Origin: an uncultured Lachnospiraceae bacterium
GTDB lineage: Bacteria; Bacillota; Clostridia; Lachnospirales; Lachnospiraceae
Length of the DNA: 21,914 nt
NCBI GenBank assembly: GCA_900549665.1
Contig: URPH01000030.1
Span: 1 to 21,914, forward strand
Reading direction: 5' to 3'
Within the stretch, counting starts at the first letter, position 1, and each line of letters opens with the position of its first letter. The notes beneath the pieces were generated by a model. The model worked only from the letters and a program-made list of their open reading frames with translations. It had not been told where the DNA came from and made no database searches. Made by a program: the position numbers and the translations under genes. Below are positions 8,197-16,345 of the stretch, one piece after another.

Positions 8197-8370
8197 ATGG
8201 AAACATGGTTTTATGTAGTGGACAGCATAGATGGAGATTATGCCAACTTAAAAAGAACAGACATCGAATCGGACGATTTAAAACTCGTAGCCAGAGCATT
8301 GCTGCCGGCTGAGATTGTTGTTGGAAGTCACTTAAAATATGAATTTATGCAGTACATCCTGATGCCGTAA
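8197..8370 (+). CDS. Small DUF3006-like protein (57 aa)
   Basis: A GGGAG at 8184-8188 precedes the ATG at 8197. The 57-residue product begins METWFYVVDSIDGDYANLKR and contains a VARALLPAEI segment followed by VGSHLKYEF. This order, an aromatic/hydrophobic strand, D-x-I-[ED]-G-[DN]-x-A, then a surface [S/A]-LLP-x-x-[IV]-x-x-G stretch, matches the DUF3006 small beta proteins, which have no established biochemical role. No signal peptide or cysteine is present. It lies between the tRNA-Pro terminator and the giant palindrome, and no gene shares its transcript in view. Family membership is by pattern recognition only. Confidence 0.75.
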   Translation: METWFYVVDSIDGDYANLKRTDIESDDLKLVARALLPAEIVVGSHLKYEFMQYILMP

Positions 8371-8392
8371 GCACAAAAGGATCCGGGTGAGA

Positions 8393-8894
8393 GATTTTCT
8401 CTGCCTGAGTGACCGGTCGTGGTGGGGCTGCCGCCTCTGTACTGTCACCGGAACATTTCATATCGAATTGCGTAAATTTGTCAGATGCCGGTCTGAGGCT
8501 CGGAATTTGTGCCCTTCACTAAATGGACGGTGCCCACCTGGGTGTTCACCATTGGCATACACTCTCTGATCGTCTGCGCCTAGTGGGAGTAAATGCCACC
8601 ATCTACGTATTTTCACCGGTAAAGGCACGGAAAATAAAAACGCGCCTATGGCTTGAACGGTTATTTTCCGTGCCGGTCTTCTGTATGTGGCGGCATTAAC
8701 TCCCACACGGCTCGACAAAATCGAGTGTATGCCAAAGGCGAACGCCCAGGTGGGCACCGTCCATTTATTGAAGAACACAAATTAATCAAGGGAGCCGAGG
8801 GCCGGCATCGACAAATTAGCAATTCGATATGCGTTCCGGTGACAGTACAGAGGCGGCAGCCCCACCACGACCGGTCACTCAGGCAGAGAAAATC
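8393..8894. repeat. 502-nt near-palindromic element (giant hairpin / MITE-like)
   Basis: The segment folds back on itself. The outer arms 8393-8454 and 8833-8894 are 62-bp perfect inverted repeats. Inside, matching blocks recur in mirror order: 8459-8470 with 8820-8831 (12 of 12), 8520-8542 with 8745-8767 (23 of 23), about 8543-8564 with 8723-8744 (nearly identical), and 8624-8637 with 8661-8674 (14 of 14) around a 23-nt central loop. Intervening parts are diverged or bulged. The open frames inside it mirror each other and have no ribosome binding sites. It looks more GC-rich than its surroundings. No clear target-site duplication was seen. It could be a non-autonomous mobile element or a long structured RNA. 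Confidence 0.9.
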
Positions 8895-8925
8895 GGCAAC
8901 AAACCGAAAACCGTTGCACTAACTA

Positions 8926-8954
8926 TGGAAACAGACAGCAGATTATGGTATAAT
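8926..8954 (+). promoter_or_regulatory. Promoter of valS
   Basis: TGGAAA (8926-8931), a 17-nt spacer and a perfect TATAAT (8949-8954) with an extended TGG. Transcription from near 8961 leaves a leader of about 44 nt, too short for a T-box. Confidence 0.7.
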
Positions 8955-9004
8955 ATCATGAAAAAGTTTGAAGAAAGACTGTTTTTTAAGGAGTATCAGT
9001 TAAA

Positions 9005-11665
9005 ATGAGTAAAGAATTAGCAAAGACATATGATCCTCATGGACTTGAGGACCGCATTTACGAAAAATGGCTGCAGAAAAAGTACTTTCATGCAGAGGTG
9101 GATCATAGTAAAAAGCCTTTTACAATCGTTATTCCGCCGCCGAATATTACCGGTCAGCTTCACATGGGACATGCTCTGGATAATACCATGCAGGATATCC
9201 TCATCCGTTTTAAGAGAATGCAGGGCTACAATGCACTGTGGCAGCCGGGTACAGACCATGCCAGCATCGCAACCGAGGTTAAGATTATTGAGACCCTCAA
9301 AAAGCAGGGAATTGACAAACATGATTTAGGTCGTGACGGCTTTTTGGAAAGAGCCTGGGAATGGAAAAAAGAATACGGCGGACGTATTATCAGCCAGCTG
9401 AAAAAGCTGGGCTCTTCCTGTGACTGGGACAGAGAGCGTTTTACCATGGATGAAGGCTGCAACAAGGCCGTTACCGAAGTTTTTTGCAAGATGCATGAAA
9501 AAGGCTGGATCTACAAAGGTGCGCGTATCATTAACTGGTGTCCTGTCTGCAATACCTCTATTTCCGATGCTGAGGTTGAATACGAAGAACAGGCCGGACA
9601 TTTCTGGCATATCAAATATCCGCTCGTAGATGAAAACGGACAGCCGAGTACAACTGAATTTCTGGAATTTGCTACAACAAGACCTGAGACCATGCTCGGT
9701 GATACCGCGGTTGCCGTTCATCCCGATGATGAAAGATACACATATTTACATGGCAGACAGGTATGGCTTTCGATTGTCAACAAGGCTATTCCGGTTGTAG
9801 AGGATGCCTATGTTGATATGGAATTTGGTACCGGTGTTGTAAAGATCACACCTGCACATGACCCCAACGACTTTGAGGTTGGCAAGAGACACAATCTTCC
9901 GGTTATCAATATCATGAATGATGATGCTACCATCAACGAAAACGGTGGTATTTACGCAGGTATGGACCGTTATGAGGCCCGCGATGCCATTGTTAAGGAA
10001 CTGGATAAAGAAGGACTTTTAGTAAAGATCGAAGATTACAGCCACAATGTCGGAACACATGACAGATGCAAGACCACGGTTGAGCCTCTGGTAAAAGAGC
10101 AGTGGTTTGTAAAGATGGATGAGCTGATCAAGCCGGCTGCAGAGGCAGTCAGAAACGGCGAGATCAAACTGGTTCCGGAGCGTATGCAAAAGACATACTT
10201 CAACTGGACTGACAATATCAAAGACTGGTGTATCAGCCGTCAGCTCTGGTGGGGACACCGTATTCCGGCTTATTACTGTGATGACTGCGGTGAGACCGTT
10301 GTTGCCAAACAGATGCCGGCTGTCTGCCCGAAGTGTGGCGGATCACATTTTACACAGGATCCCGATACACTGGATACATGGTTTTCATCTGCACTCTGGC
10401 CATTTTCTACTTTAGGCTGGCCGGAAATGACAGAAGATCTCAAATACTTCTATCCGACAGATGTGCTGGTTACCGGATATGATATCATTTTCTTCTGGGT
10501 TATCCGTATGATTTTCTCAGGATATGAACAGATGGGAGAAAAACCGTTCAAGACTGTATTGTTCCATGGTCTTGTAAGAGATTCGCAGGGACGCAAGATG
10601 AGCAAGTCCTTAGGAAACGGTATTGATCCGCTCGAGATCATTGATCAGTATGGTGCCGATGCACTTCGTCTGACACTGATCACCGGCAATGCCCCCGGAA
10701 ATGATATGCGTTTCTACTATGAAAGAGTAGAAGCCTCCCGCAATTTTGCCAACAAGGTATGGAATGCTTCCCGTTTCATCATGATGAATATGGAAGATAA
10801 AGTTATTCCCACCAATGCCAAAGAATTTTTGGAGCCGGTTGACAAATGGATCATCAGCAAGCTCAACAATCTTGTTAAAGAAGTAACCGACAATATGGAA
10901 AAATTTGAGCTAGGTATTGCTGTACAGAAGGTTTATGACTTCATCTGGGATGAGTTCTGCGACTGGTATATCGAAATGGTTAAGCCAAGACTGTACAACA
11001 GTGACAATGCTGCCAGCCGGAATGCCGCATTGTATACATTAAAGACCGTACTGATCGATGCATTAAAGCTGTTACATCCGTATATGCCTTTTATTACAGA
11101 GGAAATTTTCTGTACCTTACAGGATGAAGAGGAGTCTATCATGATCTCCAGCTGGCCTGTATATGATGAAGCAAAGGCATATGATAAAGAAGAAACAGAA
11201 ATTGAGGTGTTGAAAGAGGCAATCCGCGGTATCCGTAATGTCCGCACCGGCATGAATGTACCGCCGAGCAGAAAAGCCCAGGTATATGTAGTAACGGAAA
11301 AAGAAAATATTGCATCTGTTTTCAACGAAGGAAAGCTGTTCTTTGCTCCGCTTGCTTATGCATCAGAGGTACTTGTCCAGAGTGACAAGACAGGTATTGC
11401 AGATGATGCAGTCAGTGTAGTGATTGAAAATGCAACCGTTTATATGCCGTTTGCAGAGCTTGTTGACATCAGTCAGGAGATTGAACGTCTGGAAAAAGAG
11501 GAAAAACGTTTACAGGGTGAGATCGCAAGATCCAACGGTATGCTTTCCAATGAGAAGTTTGTAAGCAAGGCCCCGGCAGCCAAGGTTGAGGAAGAAAAAG
11601 CTAAGCTTGCCAAATATACACAGATGCTTGAGCAGGTACAGACACGTCTGGCCAGCCTGAAATAA
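9005..11665 (+). CDS. valS: Valyl-tRNA synthetase
   Basis: This 886-residue class I aminoacyl-tRNA synthetase charges tRNA-Val. The N-terminal Rossmann fold carries PPPNITGQLHMGHAL with the HIGH-type motif HMGH at 53-56. The editing (CP1) domain includes ATTRPETMLGDTAVAVHP and the DPNDFEVGKRH stretch that discriminates threonine. Cysteine pairs CPVCN and CDDC/CPKC suggest metal-binding knuckles. The KMSKS motif is at residues 531-535. The C-terminal 65 residues (DISQEIERLEKEEKRL onward) form the ValRS coiled coil that contacts tRNA. AAGGAG precedes the ATG. The length is normal for the family. folC follows after 33 nt without a terminator, so the two are probably co-transcribed. Confidence 0.98.
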   Translation: MSKELAKTYDPHGLEDRIYEKWLQKKYFHAEVDHSKKPFTIVIPPPNITGQLHMGHALDNTMQDILIRFKRMQGYNALWQPGTDHASIATEVKIIETLKKQGIDKHDLGRDGFLERAWEWKKEYGGRIISQLKKLGSSCDWDRERFTMDEGCNKAVTEVFCKMHEKGWIYKGARIINWCPVCNTSISDAEVEYEEQAGHFWHIKYPLVDENGQPSTTEFLEFATTRPETMLGDTAVAVHPDDERYTYLHGRQVWLSIVNKAIPVVEDAYVDMEFGTGVVKITPAHDPNDFEVGKRHNLPVINIMNDDATINENGGIYAGMDRYEARDAIVKELDKEGLLVKIEDYSHNVGTHDRCKTTVEPLVKEQWFVKMDELIKPAAEAVRNGEIKLVPERMQKTYFNWTDNIKDWCISRQLWWGHRIPAYYCDDCGETVVAKQMPAVCPKCGGSHFTQDPDTLDTWFSSALWPFSTLGWPEMTEDLKYFYPTDVLVTGYDIIFFWVIRMIFSGYEQMGEKPFKTVLFHGLVRDSQGRKMSKSLGNGIDPLEIIDQYGADALRLTLITGNAPGNDMRFYYERVEASRNFANKVWNASRFIMMNMEDKVIPTNAKEFLEPVDKWIISKLNNLVKEVTDNMEKFELGIAVQKVYDFIWDEFCDWYIEMVKPRLYNSDNAASRNAALYTLKTVLIDALKLLHPYMPFITEEIFCTLQDEEESIMISSWPVYDEAKAYDKEETEIEVLKEAIRGIRNVRTGMNVPPSRKAQVYVVTEKENIASVFNEGKLFFAPLAYASEVLVQSDKTGIADDAVSVVIENATVYMPFAELVDISQEIERLEKEEKRLQGEIARSNGMLSNEKFVSKAPAAKVEEEKAKLAKYTQMLEQVQTRLASLK

Positions 11666-11698
11666 GAGCTGAATAATAAAAATATAGGAGGGAGTCGT

Positions 11699-13105
11699 AT
11701 GACAGATCACACAAGCATGGAGAAACAGATGCGGGCGTCGAATGTCAGAGACTCCCTTTTTCATATGGATGATAATTTTTTTAATGATAATCCGGAAGAA
11801 TATTGCGAAAAAATAGAAGCATATATAGGAGGCTTGCCCCGATTTGCGGATGGAGACGGATTAATGCGTACCCGGAAGCTTTTGAAGCTTCTTTCAGTCC
11901 GGGAATGTGCGATTCCCAGAATCCATGTAGCCGGGACGAACGGAAAGGGCAGCACCTGTGCTTATCTTCAAAGTCTTTTTACAGAACATGGATACAAGGT
12001 GGGTGGTTTTATATCGCCGCATCTTGTTACGATGAGGGAGCGTTTTCTGATTGACAGGAAACCTGTTGATAAAAGAACCTTTGCCCGGGCATTTCAAAAG
12101 GTATATCTGGCAGCGGCTGAGCTTGAAAAGCAGGAAAAAGAATATCCGGTGTTTATGGAATTCCTTTTTGTTATGGGCATGGTTATTTTTAATATGACGG
12201 ATGTAGAAATGATCATACTCGAAACCGGTCTTGGAGGAAGACTGGACGCAACCAATGCTTATGACAAAACAGATGTGTGCGTGCTGACTTCGATCGGGCT
12301 GGATCATTGTAAAATACTGGGAGATACCAAAGAAAAAATTGCCGCTGAAAAAGCGGGCATTATCAAAGAGGGGGCAGATGTCGTTTTTATCGATACGGAA
12401 ACCGGGATCACGGACGTATTTATGCATGCGGCTTATGTCTGTCATGCCAATGTCAATAAAATCGATAAAAGCCAGTTTTATGTAGAAAAAATAAAACATA
12501 AAAACATTGATTTTTCTTATAAATCTAGCTATTATAATTATATTAGTCTCACTCTGTCAACATATGCACTGTATCAGGTAGACAATGCTGCACTTGCCCT
12601 GAGGGCATATGAGGTATTTTGCATGCGTCATGAGCTTACACCGATGTCGGCAGAGAAGATGAAAAATGCGATGCTTTATACATTCTGGGAAGGACGGATG
12701 GAGGAAGTGGACAAGGACATTTTCTTTGACGGGGCTCACAATGAGGACGGCATCAGAGCATTTTTACAGTCGGTACAAGCCATCCCGTGTCAGGGAAAGC
12801 GGATTTTGTGTTTTTCCGCTGTGGATGACAAGGATTACCAACAGATGATTACGCTGCTTTGCGAAAGCAGGCTGTTTTCCGAAGCGGTTGCAATAGATAT
12901 GGAGATCCGGAGAGGTCTCGGTATAGAAACATTACAACGTTATTTTTCCCACTTTAGCCGCATGAATGTCTGTTATGAAAGGGGAGTACAAAACGGCATA
13001 AACAGATGTCTTTCTATCAAGACAGATGCAGATCAGGTTTTTATTGTGGGTTCTTTATATTTGGTTGGTCTTATAAAGACTGTGTTTAGGAGAAAAAAGC
13101 AATGA
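11699..13105 (+). CDS. folC: Folylpolyglutamate synthase / dihydrofolate synthase
   Basis: This 468-residue Mur-ligase-family enzyme adds glutamate to dihydropteroate and/or folates in the cytoplasm. The ATP-binding loop is HVAGTNGKGST (76-86), followed by the ISPHL motif (105-109), ETGLGGRLDATN in the central domain, and DGAHNEDG (344-351) at the start of the C-terminal Mur-ligase domain. It is somewhat longer than the usual roughly 430 residues because of an N-terminal extension of about 30 residues. AGGAGG at about 11686-11691 supports the ATG. It ends in a 4-nt ATGA overlap with the next small gene, which implies translational coupling. The valS-folC pairing recurs in Clostridia and is explained by operon organisation, not by shared chemistry. 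Confidence 0.96.
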   Translation: MTDHTSMEKQMRASNVRDSLFHMDDNFFNDNPEEYCEKIEAYIGGLPRFADGDGLMRTRKLLKLLSVRECAIPRIHVAGTNGKGSTCAYLQSLFTEHGYKVGGFISPHLVTMRERFLIDRKPVDKRTFARAFQKVYLAAAELEKQEKEYPVFMEFLFVMGMVIFNMTDVEMIILETGLGGRLDATNAYDKTDVCVLTSIGLDHCKILGDTKEKIAAEKAGIIKEGADVVFIDTETGITDVFMHAAYVCHANVNKIDKSQFYVEKIKHKNIDFSYKSSYYNYISLTLSTYALYQVDNAALALRAYEVFCMRHELTPMSAEKMKNAMLYTFWEGRMEEVDKDIFFDGAHNEDGIRAFLQSVQAIPCQGKRILCFSAVDDKDYQQMITLLCESRLFSEAVAIDMEIRRGLGIETLQRYFSHFSRMNVCYERGVQNGINRCLSIKTDADQVFIVGSLYLVGLIKTVFRRKKQ

Positions 13106-13248
13106 TTAACTTTGAAGAAGAATTAAAGAAATTTCATCCCAGTCTGGAAATCGATCAGGCTGAGGAAGCAATATATAATCAGGATCTTACCGATATGGCT
13201 GATTTACTGGTTAATATTATCCGAGAGAGTCAGGAAGAGGAACAATAA
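13102..13248 (+). CDS. Small acidic protein of unknown function (48 aa)
   Basis: This gene starts inside the folC stop (ATGA, 13102-13105) and has AGGAGA at about 13088-13093 as its ribosome binding site. The product begins MINFEEELKKFHPSLEIDQA, is strongly acidic, helical in character and ends ESQEEEQ. It has no cysteines, signal peptide or membrane segment. The good ribosome binding site, the 4-nt coupling to folC and the 24-nt gap to the next gene make it a real gene despite its length. No function is known to me. It could be a small partner of the downstream TPR protein. Confidence 0.75.
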   Translation: MINFEEELKKFHPSLEIDQAEEAIYNQDLTDMADLLVNIIRESQEEEQ

Positions 13249-13272
13249 TACAGAATCGATAGGAGTTTTGTC

Positions 13273-14739
13273 ATGAGATGTTATCAATGTGGCGCTGAAC
13301 TGTCGGAAAAAGATTTCTGTACGAATTGTGGCGCTGACGTCGTTATTTATAAAAAAATCATGCATATGTCCAATCGCTTTTACAATGAGGGACTGGCAAA
13401 AGCCAATGTGCGTGATCTGAGCGGTGCAATTGTCAATTTGCGTGAGGCGCTCAAATTTAATAAAAATCATATTGAAGCCCGTAATCTGTTAGGCTTGGTT
13501 TACTTTGAAATGGGGGAGACGGTAGCCGCATTGAGCGAATGGGTTATCAGTAAAAATATCCGTCCCCAGAAAAATATAGCAGATGATTATATCAATGATA
13601 TCCAGTCCAATCCGGCACAGCAGGAGATGCTGGATCAGACGACCAGGAAGTACAATCAGGCGTTAGCCTACTGCAACCAGGACAGCAATGACCTTGCAGT
13701 CATCCAGTTGAAAAAAGTTGTTTCCACATATCCGCGTTTTTTAAAGGCGCAGCAACTTTTGGCGCTTTTGTATATCCAGTCTGAGGAATGGGAAAAAGCC
13801 AGAAGAGTTTTGAACCGGTGCCTGCGGATCGATGTCAACAATACTATGACGCTGCGGTATATCAAAGAGGTTGACAAGATGTTAGAGGGAGACGAAGCAG
13901 CTGCCAAGAAAAAGAAGTCTGCCAATCCCAACTCCTATACTTATCAGAGTGGTAACGAGACAATCATTCAGCCGCGACCGACCAGAGAAGCTTTTCTTGG
14001 GCCGAATACCCTTTTGAATATTGTGATCGGCATTGTGATCGGGATAGCGGTCTGTATGTTTTTGATCGTTCCCGCCAGGGTGCAGTCTGCCAAAAGTGAT
14101 CTCAATGACGAGTTAAAGCAGATCAGCGAAAATGCAGATCAGAAGACAGCCCAGATTACAGAGCTTGAGCAGCAGGTTTCTACCTTGCAGGATCAAAATG
14201 ATAAGATGAATGACCAGTTGAATTCCTATTATGGTGAGGGTGGAGCTTTACAGACGGTTGATGCGCTTTTATCAACAGTAACCTTGTATATTGAGGACAG
14301 ACAGGATCTGACAGCAGTATCCGATGGTCTGTATGCCATAGACAAGGATTATGTTGAAAACGAAGCTACCGATTCTTATAAAGAATTATATCATGCTATC
14401 ATGGATCAGGTTGGAAGTGATATTGCGACACAATGTTTTGATACAGGAGTATCATTAAAGAATCAGGGAGATTATACCAGCGCAATTGATAAGCTGGAAA
14501 AAGCCTGGTATTTCGACAATACAGATCCGGAAATTTTATATAACCTTGCTGCTGTATATCAGTCAGCAGGCAACATGGACAAGGCCAATGAACTGTACAA
14601 TGAACTTGTCAGCTCGTTCCCTGATTCCGAATTTGCAACGATGGCGGAACGCAATATTGCCAATGCCAATACTGTTTCTGTACCGCAGTCCGGAGAGGAT
14701 GAGGAAACAAACACTGAGGATAATGTGGTGAGTGACTAG
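13273..14739 (+). CDS. Zinc-ribbon / TPR membrane protein
   Basis: This is a 488-residue multi-part protein. Residues 1-25 form a zinc ribbon (CYQC at 3-6, CTNC at 16-19). TPR-like helices follow at about 33-95 and 115-205. A single membrane helix lies at about 247-268 (NIVIGIVIGIAVCMFLIVPA), then a coiled coil at about 275-320 (ELEQQVSTLQDQNDKMNDQL) and further TPRs at about 390-470 (DTGVSLKNQGDYTSAIDKLEKAW). It ends in an acidic tail. The cytoplasmic ribbon and TPRs would be joined across the membrane to extracytoplasmic TPRs. GGAG at 13261-13264 is 8 nt before the ATG. It is the last gene of the valS-folC operon. A scaffold role in protein assembly is inferred from domains; the specific function is unknown. 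Confidence 0.85.
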   Translation: MRCYQCGAELSEKDFCTNCGADVVIYKKIMHMSNRFYNEGLAKANVRDLSGAIVNLREALKFNKNHIEARNLLGLVYFEMGETVAALSEWVISKNIRPQKNIADDYINDIQSNPAQQEMLDQTTRKYNQALAYCNQDSNDLAVIQLKKVVSTYPRFLKAQQLLALLYIQSEEWEKARRVLNRCLRIDVNNTMTLRYIKEVDKMLEGDEAAAKKKKSANPNSYTYQSGNETIIQPRPTREAFLGPNTLLNIVIGIVIGIAVCMFLIVPARVQSAKSDLNDELKQISENADQKTAQITELEQQVSTLQDQNDKMNDQLNSYYGEGGALQTVDALLSTVTLYIEDRQDLTAVSDGLYAIDKDYVENEATDSYKELYHAIMDQVGSDIATQCFDTGVSLKNQGDYTSAIDKLEKAWYFDNTDPEILYNLAAVYQSAGNMDKANELYNELVSSFPDSEFATMAERNIANANTVSVPQSGEDEETNTEDNVVSD

Positions 14740-14787
14740 GAATAGTTGTGTAGGAGTGGTTGTTGTTTGTTATTTGTTATTTGTTAT

Positions 14788-15039
14788 TTGTAGCTTATTG
14801 CTTGTAGCTCATTGCTTGTAGTTTATTGCTTGTAGCTCATTGCTTGTAGCTCATTGTTTGTAGCTCATTGTTTGTAGCTTATTGCTTGTAGCTTATTGCT
14901 TGTAGCTTATTGCTTGTAGCTCATTGTTTGTAGCTTATTGCTTGTAGCTTGTTGTATGTAGCTTGTTGTATGTAGCTCATTGTTTGTAGCTTATTGCTTG
15001 TAGCTCATTGTTTGCAGCTTATTGTTTGTAACTTATTGT
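14788..15039. repeat. 14-bp minisatellite (18 units)
   Basis: Eighteen head-to-tail 14-nt units of consensus TTGTAGCTYATTGY occupy 14788-15039, with variation mainly at C/T positions. Four 7-nt units of the TTGTTAT kind precede it (14763-14790). The 14-mer itself looks like two diverged 7-mers (TTGTAGC, TTATTGC), which suggests growth from a heptamer. It is non-coding and lies directly behind the TPR gene. Confidence 0.95.
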
Positions 15040-15140
15040 TTGTGTCCGTGAGAGTTTGTTATTTGTGGGTGCATTTGGGAATGCCGGTCGCGTGAAATGC
15101 TTATTGGCACGATATGGATTATAATTATAGAGATATTACG

Positions 15141-15172
15141 AAAGAGAACATTTGAGGATGTTCTCTTTTTTT
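15141..15172 (+). terminator. Intrinsic terminator between the two minisatellites
   Basis: A perfect 11-bp stem, AAAGAGAACAT with ATGTTCTCTTT, encloses a TTGAGG loop and is followed by a T-run. It is probably the terminator of the valS-folC-TPR operon, reached through the 14-bp repeat. Confidence 0.9.
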
Positions 15173-15242
15173 GTGTCATGAAGATGAGGTTTATGGTTGG
15201 TGTGGAAAATCAGGAAATTGAGAAAAATCCCCTGGTTATTAT

Positions 15243-15495
15243 AAGCAAGCGGGGTGAAAAACCGGGAAAAGTCGAAAAATACCCAGCCAGAGAAAAGTAA
15301 GCGGGGTAAAAAACCGGAAAAACGCGAAAAAAACCCAATCGGAGGAAAGCAAGCGGGTGAAAAAGTGGAAAAACGCGAAAAAAACCCAGCCGGAGAAAAG
15401 CAAGCGGGGTAAAAAACCGGAAAAACGCAAAAAACACCCAGCCGGAGGAAAGCAAACCGGGTGAAAACTAAAAAAATGCATAAATACCCACAAGG
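15243..15495. repeat. 52-bp minisatellite (4 units plus a partial)
   Basis: Units start at 15243, 15295, 15347, 15398 and 15450. Each runs AAGCAAGCGGGGT, an A-rich CCGGAAAAACGCG block, then ACCCAGCCGGAG. The third unit has 51 nt and the fifth decays after about 46 nt. GGGT and ACCC inside each unit can pair. Since 52 is not a multiple of 3, the array is not protein-coding. It ends about 40 nt before the spoIIAA start codon. Confidence 0.93.
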
Positions 15496-15533
15496 TAATC
15501 AATATAAAATCAGAAAATAAGGGAGGAAATACT

Positions 15534-15839
15534 ATGGATACTATGTTTACTGTCAGAGATGGCTGTCTGCTTGTGACCATGCCAAAGGAAATGGACCACT
15601 ATAAAGTAGATATGATACGAAAGAGCATTGATCAATATCTGTTGAGTGGAGAGGCGCAGAGTGTTGTGCTGGATTTTGAAAATACCGGATTTATGGACAG
15701 CTCCGGCATCGGACTGATCGTTGGTAGACATAAAATGGTAAGCTGCTTTGGAGGGAAACTGGTAGCGACGCATGCCAACCCTAGAATTCAGAAAATACTG
15801 CTTATGTCCGGTGTTAAGGATATGATTGAGATTATTTAG
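15534..15839 (+). CDS. spoIIAA: Anti-sigma-F factor antagonist
   Basis: A 101-residue STAS-domain protein. In sporulation it binds SpoIIAB and releases sigma-F in the forespore, and it is inactivated by SpoIIAB phosphorylation. The phosphorylation site lies in MDSSGIGLIVGRHK, with Ser57 equivalent to the Bacillus phosphoserine. The length is close to the usual 110-117 residues. GGGAGG at 15521-15526 precedes the ATG. It begins the three-gene operon and is only 14 nt from spoIIAB. No strong promoter was recognised, and the region immediately upstream is the 52-bp minisatellite. Confidence 0.95.
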   Translation: MDTMFTVRDGCLLVTMPKEMDHYKVDMIRKSIDQYLLSGEAQSVVLDFENTGFMDSSGIGLIVGRHKMVSCFGGKLVATHANPRIQKILLMSGVKDMIEII

Positions 15840-15853
15840 TTGGAGGGGACAAA

Positions 15854-16342
15854 ATGGTAAAACAGAAAGAAAGTAATTTTGATACAGTCTGGAATGAAAA
15901 AAAGTTAGCGGCAGATAACTTCTGCCATCTGGAATTTGATGCATTGCCGGAAAATGAAGGATTTGCAAGAGTTGTTGTGGCCGCATTTATGACTCAGCTG
16001 GATCCGCTTTTGGAAGAAATGGATGATGTAAAGACAGCAGTGTCAGAGGCAGTTACCAACTGTATAATACATGGATATCAGGGACTTGAGCAGAGGAAAA
16101 TGCGGATACATATGGAGTGCTTCCGGTGTGCGAATGAATTGTATGTGCTTATCGAAGATTTCGGTGTAGGTATTGAGAATATTTCGCAGGCGATGGAGCC
16201 TTTGTTTACAACTAAGCCGGATATGGAACGCTCCGGAATGGGATTTGCCTTTATGGAAGCTTTTATGGATGAGCTTTTCGTAGAGTCGCAGATCGGAAAC
16301 GGAACAAAAGTATATATGAGTAAAAGGATTGGTGAAAAATAA
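15854..16342 (+). CDS. spoIIAB: Anti-sigma-F factor / serine kinase
   Basis: A 162-residue GHKL-type ATPase that holds sigma-F inactive and phosphorylates SpoIIAA. The N-box is SEAVTNCIIHGY with Glu65 and Asn69. The G1 box is EDFGVGIEN with Asp102, and the G2 box is SGMGFAFME (127-135). It is about 16 residues longer than the Bacillus protein because of an N-terminal extension before HLEFDALPENEGFAR. GGAGGGG at 15842-15848 is the ribosome binding site. Three nucleotides separate its stop from sigF. Confidence 0.96.
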   Translation: MVKQKESNFDTVWNEKKLAADNFCHLEFDALPENEGFARVVVAAFMTQLDPLLEEMDDVKTAVSEAVTNCIIHGYQGLEQRKMRIHMECFRCANELYVLIEDFGVGIENISQAMEPLFTTKPDMERSGMGFAFMEAFMDELFVESQIGNGTKVYMSKRIGEK

Positions 16343-16345
16343 AAT

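Noticed and set aside
8745..8767. GGTGGGCACCG, resembling the T-box sequence
   Set aside because: One base too many for the T-box consensus, part of a mirrored block of the palindrome, and upstream of the valS promoter.
8387..8922. Open frames on both strands inside the palindrome
   Set aside because: They are mirror images produced by the inverted repeat, lack ribosome binding sites and show no conserved domain.
14788..15039. Possible CRISPR array
   Set aside because: Units are 14 nt without spacers, so it is a simple tandem repeat; no cas genes are present.
15492..15518. Sigma-H-like boxes (AAGGTAAT, then GAAAAT) before spoIIAA
   Set aside because: Transcription would start at the ribosome binding site and remove it, and the -10 is a poor match.
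15097..15580. Open frames on both strands around the 52-bp array
   Set aside because: The unit length is not a multiple of three and the peptides are repetitive; a terminator lies inside the plus-strand frame.
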